Origin: Whitmania pigra
Taxonomy: Eukaryota; Annelida; Clitellata; Hirudinida; Haemopidae
DNA: 64,000 nucleotides
Assembly: GCA_021613335.1 (NCBI GenBank)
Contig: JAJTWR010000251.1
Span: 1,005,001-1,069,000 of the forward strand
Reading direction: 5' to 3'
Under the pieces are notes generated by a model that was not told the origin of the DNA, searched no databases, and saw only the letters and a list, made by a program, of their open reading frames with translations. The stretch's first letter is position 1; each line of letters begins with the position of its first letter. Position numbers and translations under genes: made by a program. This document shows, piece after piece, positions 46,392 to 58,051 of the stretch.

Positions 46392-47183
46392 TTTTGTTTA
46401 AACAAATTAATATTATGAACTTTCATGTGTTACTATCTTGTGTTATACTCCTAAATTAAATAATGAATAATTAAAATCTAAATACCGTTAGTTTTGTTGT
46501 TATTGTTGGTCCTAAAAAATGGAGTAGAAGGTCCTTAAAAGTCCTAAAAAAAAGTCCTAAATTTTGATTTTCAAGTTCTTGTGTGAACCATGCTTTTTTG
46601 AAATATATATTTGTATTTGAGACTTGAGTACTTGGTCTCGTGTTTAATTGCAAACCTTTAGTGAAAAAGAGTGGCAAGTTTATAATAGAAGCAGCAGGAA
46701 GTTGAAGTCAAATTAGCTATACTTCATCATATGCTTGACAACTTGGGAAGCACAACTCGCCAATGAAACGTAGCGTCACTATGGATACGGCTGACTTATC
46801 CACTTCCCTCTTAGAAATGAGGAAACAACAAGAATTCTTAAATCTCAAAAAAGAATACTGCCACCAGGCTGGCAGTACCAGCTCAGGATTTAAGTGGATG
46901 GTCGAAATGTTCTACTGCGCGACGAGCCAGTAAACCTTTATTTCTTATCAGCTTCCAGTGGAGAGAAATTGATGGTCATCTACTAAGCAGAAAACCACAT
47001 TTATTGCTTGTCAAGTGTTTTTGGGCCACCACTTAGTTAAGTCTGGCACTGACTGCGATGATGACGAGGACGATCATTGATGAAAATAAAATAACCATTG
47101 CGTAATTTTATTTTCAAACTTGGATAGCAAAGTAATAACAAGGAAACACTAAAATGATGTCTTTTATAAAAATAAAAGGCGTT
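46392..47183. other. spacer between RING gene and W7
   Basis: A 56-codon open frame at 46763-46933 (+), starting MKRSVTMDTADLSTSLLEMR and with balanced base composition, may be a fragment of something coding. I see no splice context or homology for it. Confidence 0.35.
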
Positions 47184-50100
47184 TCATTCCTTTTTGTTAG
47201 CCATCAAGTAAAATGATAAAATGGCAATGATGAAAGCAACCAGTAAAATGATAATCAAGACATACACATTTTGCATCACTGCGGTTTCCATAGATAAGCT
47301 TCTAACTGAAAAGATAAAGCATAGATATAAATATACAACTAGCTTATAAAAAATGTAATAAGTTTATCAGAAGCTCATATGAGAGACAACCATCACAACT
47401 GCTTTGAAGATCGTCCTCATCCATTTTGGTGTAACCTTCCAGACAAGCACATTCGTAACCTCCAAACAAGTTTCTACAAATTGAAGTTCTTTGATTGCAA
47501 ATTTTGGACACTTTGCACTCATCAATATCTGCGTGTGAAAGCAACAGATTACATTGGACGAAATTTTGTTTTAGCTTGGAATATTTACGCTCACCATTAC
47601 AATTCTTTTCACTTATTTGTTTGAAAGCACTGCCGCATTGGCATATGAAATCACCATCTACGTTAATACAAGTTCCTTGAAAAATTGCGCACGGATCGTT
47701 TTTACATTCGTCGATATCTGAAAGAATTGATTTTAGCTTGCATAATAAGAAAATTGATGCATTCACTCACCCGCAGTGGTCACAATTATCAAATAATAAT
47801 TGAAAGAAATTTTCTTTAGAAGATTTCTCACCACTGCATTTCCCTCCATCAATTGTTTCAAAGCCGCGTTTACACTTGCATATGTAACCACCTTCCAAAT
47901 TAATGCATGCTTTGTTGTACATGGCACATGGATCGTTCTTACTGCATTCGTCAATATCTGAAAGTTTCGCTAATATCACACAACATGCGCTATCAGTGCA
48001 ATTGTCTTAAAAAGGGATTCCAAAAAGAAATGCTATGATGAATTTGAAAAAGTTATAAGACAAATTATTAGTTATGAGGCAAATTCAATGGTAATGGTTG
48101 ATATACCATTACTTAGATATACATAGATATAGGCCATGAGGCTTACCGTGGCATTCCAAGCTTTCGTCCATGTAATAACCATCTCCACAAAGGCAAAGCT
48201 CAATTGTTTCATTTTGACCCTCAAACATTTCCAAGCATTTTTTATTTCCACAAACATCCTTGTTTGTTTTACAAGCTATTATGAATCGTGATCGCAATTA
48301 GTCAAGAAAAATATTTAAAATAAAATATTAAAGCAATATGAAGAACCACTTTTAAAGTTCCTGTATTAAGAAGTTATTGATTTCCTTCTACTTTGTTAAG
48401 GACTGTTAATAATAATATTATTATAACTATCAAGGCTAGTGGGTATCGGTGGCCGAGTGATTAAGGCTTTCATTTTGGAGTTTAGGATTTTTTTGAAATC
48501 CCAGCTCCTCGCAAGGGTTCCTATGCCTGGCTTCTATTTGCAAGTTTTTATATTTACGATTTTTTTCAGTTTCTTTATTTTTGATAACATTATCATCAAT
48601 ATGGAGTGATATTTCAACTAAGAGGCTTTTTTGCTCATTTTGTATGTGCAGAATGAGAAATTTTAAACATCCTTATGAAAGAAATCATCATCATCATCAT
48701 CGTTCTATTAAAAAAAATTAATCGAAAGTAAATTAATAAAGTTATTTAGTATGTCGTTATTTATAAATTAAGTAACTAAGATAACTCAAGATAGAAATTA
48801 ATTAATTTACAAATTTTGGTACAAAAGGCGCCATCCATTCCGTCTGGGCATACAGGACAACCACTGATTGAATTGAAACAACCAGGATATAGCAAAGGAC
48901 TAAAATCATGAGTATTCTGCACATAATCTGCTATTTAAAAGTATGTCAAATAATGCAGTAAATTTTTAAATAATAAATTTAAATTTCAGTTCAGGCATAA
49001 TTTAATAATTTAATTCCATTGCATTAGGGGCTGTCCATAAAGTAATAAAGTACTTTCACGCTCGAAGGGGGATGGGGTCTAGGAAATTCTAACGTTTTGT
49101 GACAGGGTGGTAAACCTATGTGTGATGTCACAAATTAAAATTAAGGTTTGGTCTGGAAATTATGATTTTTACATCAAAAATATGCTTTCAATCGTGGTTG
49201 GTGGAGCTTATTTTGCTAAAAGGTTTGTTTCAGTAACTTAAAATCTCTGATTTCAATCGATGGAGAAAGGAAACCTGAATAAATCATTGGATAATGCTTC
49301 TGTTAAAACACATACAACCTGACTGTCAAAAAGAAGTTAATTAGATGTGGAAGAGAATCGAGTGTGATGCTAATGCATTTGAGAAAGCTGGATTGTTTTT
49401 GAAAGAATAAAATGCAATTTCTTAAGGAAAAACAAAAGAATACTAATGACTTTTGGAGTAAAACAAGCAGTGAAACCAGACGCTTTAACTCAAACATCAA
49501 CTGCAGCAAAATCAACCCTATCAACATTAACTGGATCAGACCTTCCAATAACATTATCACATGTCAGTGAACATGCATGTGAGTGTGATGAGACAAAGTA
49601 GAAGAAATTAGATGATTTCGATCAACCAAACAATTGGTAGACTCAAAGCTTCAAAGAAAGAGCAGATCCAATATCTCATAAATTCCCTTCATTGTTTAAG
49701 GCACAAACTTTGAATTTTTGTCAGTTTTTTTACTGTTGTCAATCTTTGCCTAGCAGTTTGCTGGATTGAATTTGCAAACTTTGTTCACAATACTTTGCTT
49801 CGCAACAAATGTTGAAAAACATATACAGCAGCACAAGGCTCCAGCACAGTGCATCAGACCTTTGAGAATTGCTGCTAGAAGGAAAAGTGATTTAATGGCA
49901 GTTGTAGATAGGAAAGAAAATGCAGAAGATATTGAGAAAACTCCGATGCCGAAAAAGTGATTAGTAAATGGTTAAATACTTAACCTCATTATGGATGGAC
50001 GATGGCTTGTGAACATATTTTAAATTAATAAAAGTGTACTAAATCAATATGCAACACGAGTATATCTAAGAAATGCTACCCTTTATTATACAAGTTTTAT

Positions 50101-52268
50101 TATTTTTATATTTATTCATTTATTATATTTATTATACAATGCTTTGTGACATTTTTTCAAACTATTATGATGTTTTTTTTATGTAATTGTCACTAAATTT
50201 AAATCAGATGCTCAGTTTTTTGATTGGAATCATGACTTTTAGGGGGGTTTGAGATTTGTGACAAAGTGTGACATGAGGGAGGGAGGGGTTAATGTGGTAT
50301 AAAATAGGCTGACAAACTTTATGGACGACCCTTTTTGTTAAACTTTAATTTACGCTGAAATAGCGTTATTTGTTTAATATTTTTCAAAATACCTTTTGAG
50401 TAGACTGAAATAAAATCTTGTTTTCCACAAATGATGTAATATCTGTCCGGGCAAGAATGACAAAAACGTAAATTACTTGATTTTTCAGGCAGACCCGTGA
50501 TGCAGACACAATTTTGTTTCTTTGAATTTGAAATTAAGTATAGAAAAGGTATTCAATTTTCCTGACATTTTATAGATTCAATTTTAAGAAAGAATTCATT
50601 TTACGCTCACAATTTCATTTTATAATACATTTTGAGTTTTGCAACATTGGACGTAATATTGGCTTTATGGTGTGCAAAGGAGATGCGACGGCCCCTGGCA
50701 TCCATCATTGGGGAATCCAATTAGACACATTAGTGTCGTGTTTTAGAATTTTGTCAGCAAGACGCAACAAAAAGTAATTACTTTGTCTATTTTGCTATTT
50801 TGTAAGGATTTAATCCAAGTCTCCAATTCGGTTTCCGATCGTCAAAAGAGGCTAAAAGTACCATACGGCAATGTGTGCTTCTCAAACATTTCCTGGGAGG
50901 AAAGGGAATCGGGACAGCGCAATGCAGTAGGAGAGGGAATGAATTAGGTAAAAAACAATTCAGGGACATCCAATTAAGGGCTGACCCGGGGTATCAAAGA
51001 ACCTTTGGACACCTTTGATTGCCCAGGGACTTAAATTAGTATAGGGTTGGGCAAGAGTAGCCTCACCGATATTTTGCATGGTAGGGCTAACAATGGTAAA
51101 AGTTTGAATAGAACTTTTCTAAGAACTTATATGTAATATGTGTCTTATTAATAACTAAATCCCTGATCAAATTTTTCTGGGTGACAAAGCAGAACAATTT
51201 GTTCATTTATGTTGTTATTAAATTAAAGCCTTCATAAAATTTTTTTTTGGATGTATTTTATCATTTCCACCCCAGGAACTTAAGACATTTAAAATGATTT
51301 TAAAGAATATCATATTCAAGATGGAAAATCTAAAAATACTTTCATAGAATTTTAAGTAATTTGATGAATTATTTTAAATTTAATTACTAACTCAAATGGA
51401 TTTATTGTCGTTTTCTCTCGTCATTATTGTAATACAAATTGCATTTTTACCGAACATTCAAATGCACCGCATAAAAAATACCTCGTTGAATCCATAAAAA
51501 GCCGCATCAGAACATGCTGATTCACAACTTTCAGAATCCCTCATCATCTTCAATTTCATAAAGTGGTTCCTTTCAAAACAGCCCACATATTTGTAATAAT
51601 TAGTTTCTGAAATTATGATTATTATTTAAACTTAGATTTAAACTTAGTTTTCTAAGAGATCATCCATGAATGACGTCAAGCACTTAAGAAGGGTGGGTGT
51701 TAAAACATTTGTGGCGTCATTTATGAACAACCTCGAATGCATTACCGTATCCAAAAATTTCGATGTCGAGAATTTGAAATGATTCATTTTTTTCTTCAAA
51801 GTCAATCCAGACGAAGCTGTAAACTCCGCGGCATTTAAATTCCATGGGACAAAGGAAGGCGTTGGCTTCATTGGTGCAGTTGGAAGAATATTCACGACTA
51901 TTCCACATATTACCTCTTAAGGCTATCTGTGGTTTTTCAATGCTTGTTTCGTCTGTATTTTGCAGGTAGTGAACAATTTGCATTAAGCTGCTGGTATTTA
52001 AATAAATAAATTACTAATTGAAAGTTCAAAACTAACTGCATGAAATAACCACGCGGTCCACGTAATAAAACCCCAAATCTTCAAACAGTAAATATACATC
52101 AGCGACAACGTGTCCATATATATTATGCAAACCATACTTCGTAAAGTATTGGTCAATATCTTTATATGCTACAAACATATCTTTTGTAATTTTTTTTATT
52201 TCTGGCAAATGGTTTCCCTCGATGAACATTATAGCGAGGATTAAACTCGACATTTTTAGAATCGCCAT
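47184..52268 (-). CDS. W7: WSC/EGF single-pass membrane protein with extra EGF, 481 aa, intact
   Basis: Ten exons read on the minus strand: 52268-52037, 51952-51746, 51606-51482, 50519-50393, 48927-48811, 48275-48147, 47957-47832, 47717-47595, 47528-47391, 47305-47184. Total 1446 nt in one frame, same phases as the plus-strand copies. The signal peptide begins MAILKMSSLILAIMFIEG (a second Met at 52253 is also possible). The N-terminal domain carries LFEDLGFYYVDRVVIS and ends FQILDIEIFGY, the clearest discoidin-like strands in the family. WSC (residues 147-230) has YVGCFERN, AFYGFNE, NCVCITGLP, FCHSCP, ICG and SVYS. Then come the Cys module (CPVCPDG), EGF-like, three calcium-binding EGFs (DIDEC each) instead of two, TM VYVLIIILLVAFIIAILSFY and tail LMANKKE. 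Confidence 0.85.
48430..48560 (+). mobile_element. tRNA-Ser/Leu-like SINE relic in W7 intron
   Basis: GGTGGCCGAGTGATTAAGGC is a near-perfect A-box region of a serine/leucine tRNA, and TTTTGAAATCCCAGCTCCTC resembles a decayed B box and acceptor. It does not fold as a full tRNA. Confidence 0.45.
49028..50331. mobile_element. DNA transposon with GGGCTGTCCATAAAG ends in W7 intron 4
   Basis: The left end GGGCTGTCCATAAAGT and the reverse complement of the right end GGGTCGTCCATAAAGT are terminal inverted repeats. Just inside, both ends have G-rich blocks and TTTGTGACA (or its complement). The interior has only short frames (for example 49766-49960, +, Lys/Arg-rich). Superfamily not identified. Confidence 0.65.
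50520..51481. other. W7 intron 3
   Basis: About 960 bp of intron without recognisable content; a GC-richer patch at about 50660-51010 may be repeat-derived. Confidence 0.45.
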
Positions 52269-52725
52269 CTTTCTAGAAATTCAAATCTGTAGCCTCCTTT
52301 TTATCAACGTCGCAATATAATCATGACGTTGCAACACATCACAAACATAAACAAAATTCAATATTCTATGGAGAATTGAAGTTTCGGATCTCAATATTCA
52401 AAAGTGCCTCAAAAGGACATTAAAAAAATAATTTGGAAATATTAATTTATTACATTATGTTGCATTTTTACAAAAAATAAAAAATAAACAATCACAAAAA
52501 TAAAACAAGGTTGTTTTGGAAACATGCGGGAAAAATGAAGGGATTCCGTAACAAAGTAATGAGGCAGACTCGACTCAACAAACGACTTTATTATTAAATA
52601 AAAATAAGCTAATAGCAGTGAATCGATTGGTCACAAGCTATTCATATGTTAATAGAATATGTTTGTGAGAATTTTATGGATTCAGTCTTAATTCAACCGC
52701 AGAAACAGGAAATTGATATCATATT

Positions 52726-53402
52726 AGCCCGGCGACAAAATAGCCTCGTCAAAACAGCTCAATTTATCGTAAAAAATCAGTAAAATATAAATTAGTCACA
52801 TCAAATCAGTTAAATTGTAAGATTGTAAGCAATTCAGCTTAGATAGTCGAGAAGTTCTGCATTGATTATCTGAAGAACAGGCGTGACATGATGACTGTCT
52901 GGTAAAGTGATTCACTCGCATGTTGTACGGCAATCGATAACATAGATTAAATTCCAATTCCAAATCAAGCTCTTCATTGTACACATTGCAACTCGGGGAA
53001 GGATCAAAAGAAATCAAACGATCAAAGGAACCGACGTGACTTAATGAATGTCTGGTAAATTCTCTAAGAGTCTGATTCTCTTTGTGCAGATTGCTCATGT
53101 TGCTTGTCAATCCATAAGTTATATTAAATGCCAACTTGAAAAGTCCATGGAAACTGAGAAAGTATCCTTTATAATCCTTATAGAATCCTAATAATATTTT
53201 AGAATTAATTAAGTTTTTAGAATTTAATGAAATTTCCTGACGCCAATTAAACTCAAAATGGTCATAAAGGCATTCAACTACTAATTTTGAATTAAATTTG
53301 GAATCAGTCATCGTTAATGTATTCAAATCATAAAAATTAATCTTTTTTTAAAGATACATTGACGGGACTATTTTGTCACCGGGCTGTTTTGACGGGTCGC
53401 CA
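52726..53402. mobile_element. inverted-repeat element with a 176-codon ORF
   Basis: The left end reads AGCCCGGCGACAAAATAGCC then CGTCAAAACAG; the right end reads GACGGGACTATTTTGTCACC then GGGCTGTTTTGACGGGTCGCC, its inverse. The motif is shared with 36408-36522. The element lies between the W7 start and relic W8. See the ORF at 52796-53326. Confidence 0.6.
52796..53326 (-). CDS. unrecognised 176-aa ORF inside inverted-repeat element
   Basis: The longest non-repetitive single ORF in the left spacer of W8, entirely between the inverted repeats. It begins MNTLTMTDSKFNSKLVVECL and has a Cys/His-containing C-terminal part (SSCHACSSDNQC). No family recognised, no signal peptide, no TM. It could be element cargo, an exapted fragment or chance; 176 codons without a stop in AT-rich DNA makes pure chance less likely. 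Expression unknown. Confidence 0.35.
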   Translation of the reverse strand: MNTLTMTDSKFNSKLVVECLYDHFEFNWRQEISLNSKNLINSKILLGFYKDYKGYFLSFHGLFKLAFNITYGLTSNMSNLHKENQTLREFTRHSLSHVGSFDRLISFDPSPSCNVYNEELDLELEFNLCYRLPYNMRVNHFTRQSSCHACSSDNQCRTSRLSKLNCLQSYNLTDLM

Positions 53403-53939
53403 TGTAATGTGAGTTTTCCTTCACTTTTGTGGAAAGCACAACTCAACACACTCACAACAAGATATCTTTGCTCACCAATGCAATTCCCTTCATCAGTTTC
53501 TTGGAAGCCACTTTTGCATTGGCACATGTAATGACCTTCTGAATTAATACATGTTTTATTATAAATTCTGCAGGGATCCCCTTCATCACATTCGTAAACA
53601 TCTGCAATTATCACAATGTAGTGAAGATACAGATGTGCCAATAATCTTTATAATATTTTCACAATGAAATGTCATGACGAATTTTGAAAAAAAACTTCTA
53701 TGAGAAATTAATGGGTAATGATTGATATTTCATTTCTTTGCCATAGTATAACTTCTTGCCCTGGCATTCCGAACTTTCGTTCATGAAAAACCCACTTCCA
53801 CAGAGGCAGAGCCCAACGTCCATTACTGAGTAATAAGTTTTATTTCCGCAGATACCGTTGTTAACTTTACAATCTCTTTTGTGAACAATTATTGTAAGGA
53901 GACGTATTTAATAATAATAACAATAATAATAAAAAGTCG

Positions 53940-56360
53940 TTAATTGGAAGATGAGAATCCAAAAAACAATAAACAAATACAGATAAATAATATAAAATAC
54001 AATAAATAAATTAATAATAATATAAATTTAATAATAAATTAAATACAATAAAGCTACGATAAAGGAAATTAAAAATGGAAATCTGAACCACAAGAAACAG
54101 ATGGGGATAAACGCAATGTCTTCAAACCAAATTAATGAACTTGAACAAGATATCACAATGAAACTTCAACCAAAAGCTCAGAGACTAAGAAGGTATAGTA
54201 AAAGAAATGAACAATACCACCAAAACAGAATGTTTCGCAATGATACCAAGAAATTCTACAGAAGCATTGGTTCGAAGCAAATTGAAATAACAGAAGCATC
54301 CACATTAAATACAGTTGACACATTTTGGAGGAATATTTTAGAAAAGGAAATACATTATAATTTTGAAATTGAGGAGATCAGTGTCATACTTAATCAAACA
54401 TATAATTGGAAAAGTCCAGGCATAGACAAAATACATAATTTCTGGCTTCAAAAACTAACCGCTTTACATAAAATTACTCAAAACTCTCAGAAATTTAAAA
54501 AGAATCTGAATATTCTCGACTATAAAAAAGCATTTGATAGCATACCTCATTCATGGATTGTTCGAACCTTGCGGATTTATCATGTTAATGATGTCATAGT
54601 TCAGTTTATTGCACAGTCAATGTTGAAATGGATGAGAAGGATGTTTCTAAGACATAACGATGGTGACATTGAAACAGCAACAATAGGAATAAAACGAGGA
54701 ATATTTCAGCGAGATTCATTATCACCTTTATTGTTCTGCATATCATTGATTCCACTGTCTAATTTAATTAACAGGACTGGATTGGGCTATAGAATTTATA
54801 AAGAACAAATTAGTCTACTTGGATGATTTGAAATTATTTACATCTGAACATGAGTATATGCAAAAAATTATAAGAGCTCTGGAAATGTTCAGCAAAGACA
54901 TCTGTATGGAATTCGGAATAGAAAAAAGTGCAACTATTGAAATAAAACATGGACAAACCACGGACACAAAAGGCATTACACTTCTGGAAGGGGAAAAAGA
55001 AGAAATTAATTTCCTCGAAACACAGGAGATGTATAAATATCTTGGGATGGATTAAATAATAAATTGATGAAAAAGGAATATTTTAGTCGAATAAGAAAAA
55101 TCCTTAAAACTCAACTTAGTGCTATAAATAAGATAACAGGAATCAATAGTTTGGCAGTACTAGTTTTTATATATGAGTTTGGCTAAAATCAGAAATAGAA
55201 AAACTAGAAAAATACTAACTATGAATGGAATGCATCATCCAAGAGCAGATGTTGACAGAATGTATATGAAAAGGAGTAATGGGGGTAGAGGCATAATTGA
55301 ACTGTTATCAGCATATCAACAAAGTATCTTCAATCTGGGAGAATATATTGCAACAGCAGATGGAAGATTGATACAATTGGGATGAATCCAGAAAAAAATT
55401 TTCCCTGCATGTAAAATTAAATTGAAATATAAACTGAATGATACAAAAGGAATACAAATGGGACAGGATTTAAAAAATGCCATAGAAAAAGAAAAATTAG
55501 AAAGAATTATGGTGAAGCCCCTACAGGACAATTCATTAAAAATTTCGATAATGCAACCACAGATAAAGAATCAAGTGTACAATGGCTTAGAAAGTGTGAT
55601 CTAAAAGCTGAGACAGAAAGTTTAATAATGTCAGCTCAAGATCAGACCTTGCAGACAAAATATTAAAAGAAGATGATTCTACATCAAGACCGTTCATGTA
55701 GAATGCGCCACCGACATGTTGAAAGTATTAGCCATTTAATATCAGGATGCTTGACGTTGGCTGCCACGGAATACTTAGACAGACACAACAGAGTCGCCAG
55801 GTACATTCACTGAAAGATTAGCAAAGAATGTGGAAATCCATTGACCAACAAATGGTTTAGACATACACCAAGTGGAGTCATAAATTTAGATCAAGGAGTG
55901 TTGATGTGGGATCACTCAGTAATTACAGACAGGACAATACCTGCAAACAGGCCAGATCTCATCTATCATGACGAAACAAAAGAACATGCTTGATAATTTA
56001 GGTTGCTGTACCAGATGATTCAAATGGCCCAAAAGGAAGTGGAAAAATTGACTAAATACAAAAACTTACAGATAGAAATTTAGAGAATGTTGGGGGTGAG
56101 GGCTCAGGTGATACCAGTGGTTATAGTTGCACTCGGAACACTATCAAAGAAATTTAAAGATTACCTGAATTGCATCCCTGGTACCCCATCGCCTATTGAA
56201 ACTCAGAAAATTGCTCTGTGCAGCACAGCACACATTTTAAGAAATGTCCTTGAGACTAATCCAATTTCGTTGAATAACCTTTTTGTATATGATTGCTTGT
56301 ACAGTTGCTTTGGTTGTTATATTTGTCTTATGTTCGTTTATATTGGACTACGAGACTAGA
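53940..56360 (+). mobile_element. R2-like non-LTR retrotransposon, degraded
   Basis: Plus-strand frames cover most of an RLE-class LINE protein. A palm segment is at 54101-54826, with motif A LDYKKAFDSIPHSWI and motif B GIFQRDSLSPLLF (a Gly usually found here is Arg). The catalytic YLDDLKLF is at about 54815-54840, after a one-base frameshift. Then come RKTRKILTMNGMHHPRADVD at about 55195-55255, NRPDLIYHDETKEHA (nuclease core) at about 55947-55993, and the C-terminal AHILRNVL at about 56233. Several stops. It sits antisense inside relic W8 and is the same family as 39900-41030. Confidence 0.82.
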
Positions 56361-56492
56361 ATTGTTGGCTTGCTTGAGTTGACATTTGTTTGAATTCTGA
56401 TTTACCTTGTTTATTGTTATGACTGCCTATGATCTCTTGTTGGGATCTGGAGTCATTGTTTTCCGGCAGAAGGCCATGATTGTAAATAAACG

Positions 56493-56494
<2 letters not shown>

Positions 56495-56536
<42 letters not shown>

Positions 56537-56538
56537 TG
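56495..56538. repeat. (AAT)n microsatellite
   Basis: About fourteen AAT units beyond the 3' end of the R2-like element. Confidence 0.93.
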
Positions 56539-56725
56539 AAAATCATAATACTTCAAGTCTAACTGCAGGCTATATCCACGTAGTCTACGTAAAATAAATC
56601 TTTGTTTTCGAACAGGACATGCAGAGTATTGGCGAGAAATTTCTTTCTGTATATGTTTTCCAAGCCACGTTTGTAAATGTTAAAAAGGCTTTCTTAGAGA
56701 TTCTATTTATAAGTTCGAACGTCAT

Positions 56726-58051
56726 GCTGAATAAAGTTGAAGCAAAAATGAAATTAAATATTCATGAATATAACGCGTCATTCAACGATATAAAATTCTT
56801 ATTGATAAAAATTAAACATTTTAAATTAGTAGTTACAATAAATTTAAATGTAACAAACTTTATGATTAGTTTATTTGTATTTATGATAAATATCACTTTA
56901 ATTTTATAATATTGACTGAAAACCTGCATCTATTATTTACTACCATTCTTTACCCAGTTCATGTTACATTCCGACATTGCTTGATATTATTGTTTTGTTG
57001 GCTATTTTTAGTGTCTGCTTACAACATTACTGCATCATGCTGCTTGCATTTTTATGAATATTTCTATTTCTGAGAGGATAAGAGAAGCCATCTCCCGTTA
57101 AAGTTCTAAATATGTCCAGGTAGACGAATGGGTAAAGGCTACATTCGTATGGTGTCGTGTTCGAAACCCAGCCTGGAGTGACACAATTGTCATCTTAGAC
57201 GCCCTGTACAAATGGTTGACATGAAGCGCGTAAGTACATAAATTAACAAGAAAAAACCAGAATAATTAAATATTTCTTATAAAATATATATATAATTTAA
57301 TAACACAATAATTTAATTATGATATTGTTATAATTGTAATTATTATAATTATATTATAAATATTTATATTATAATTATATTATATTATTTAATTAAATAT
57401 TTCTTAAGTAATTGTTTATATAAAATATATATATTTTAATAATACAATAATTATTCAGTTTTACTGAACCGTAAAATTGTATAGTTATTCAGGTTATATT
57501 ACAATGTAGAAAATATTATTCAGGTATTCATATAATATTAATCAGTATATTATATTTTCTTAATAAAGATAATAAGCTTTTAATTGCAGCAAAAATTCAA
57601 AATGTTGCAAATTTTAGTGCTATTTATCTCGAAAAGGTAATCAAAGTTTTTTAAATTAATGATTTTCCACAGATCTAAAATTGCTTTACAACATATCAAA
57701 ATTTATAAAAATACTTTGACCATTAATAAAATAAACTGACAGAGAAAAAAAGAGTCCACCAAGATACAAATTGAAAATAAATTTATTTACTTTTGTGTTA
57801 AAAACAAGAATAAACCAGCACAAAATGCTATTTCAAAAATCATGAATCAATCAACAAAGGGTTTAATCAAAACTTGTATTTGTAACACAATGTAGAAATT
57901 AAATTAGAAATGTTCATGTATTTAAATAATACAATAATAAAACTTTCACAGTTTATTAAACCTAAAAAATAATTTTATTACCGTATTTGGATAATAAAGT
58001 AATGACAAGGAAACACTAAAATCATGTCTTCCATTAAAAAAAATAATTCTT
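56726..58051. other. spacer between W8 and W9
   Basis: Very AT-rich, with TTATATTATAAT-type stretches at about 57270-57560. Apart from the tRNA-like element at 57112 nothing is recognised. Confidence 0.5.
57112..57235 (+). mobile_element. tRNA-derived SINE
   Basis: The tRNA-like head TCCAGGTAGACGAATGGGTA has a 7-bp acceptor pairing with GCCTGGA 56 nt downstream, an A-box-like AGACGAATGGGTAAAGGC and a B-box-like GTGTTCGAAACCC. The cloverleaf is too short (63 nt), so it is not a working tRNA. The GTGTCGTGTT...AACCCAGC core is shared with the insertion at 6500. Confidence 0.55.

Larger units (their letters stand above)
53476..56725 (-). pseudogene. W8: WSC/EGF membrane protein relic
   Basis: Minus-strand remains of a W gene. 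The signal/N-terminal exon relic lies at about 56725-56564; its 3' half reads HVLFENKDLFYVDYVDIAC, aligned to the W7 strand motif, but it is frameshifted upstream. The EGF-like exon is 53873-53760 (CGNKTYYSVMDVGLCLCGSG), where one of six cysteines is replaced by Tyr and the donor is GC instead of GT. The calcium-binding EGF exon is 53601-53476 (DVYECDEGDPC), in frame. The second N-terminal exon, WSC, Cys module, last EGF and TM exons are absent. Most of the missing middle is occupied by an R2-like element. It resembles W7 most closely and is probably a partial duplicate of it. Confidence 0.75.

Noticed and set aside
57118..57180. Functional tRNA gene
   Set aside because: Acceptor pairs, but the whole is only 63 nt and the T stem is mismatched; tRNA-like SINE head instead.
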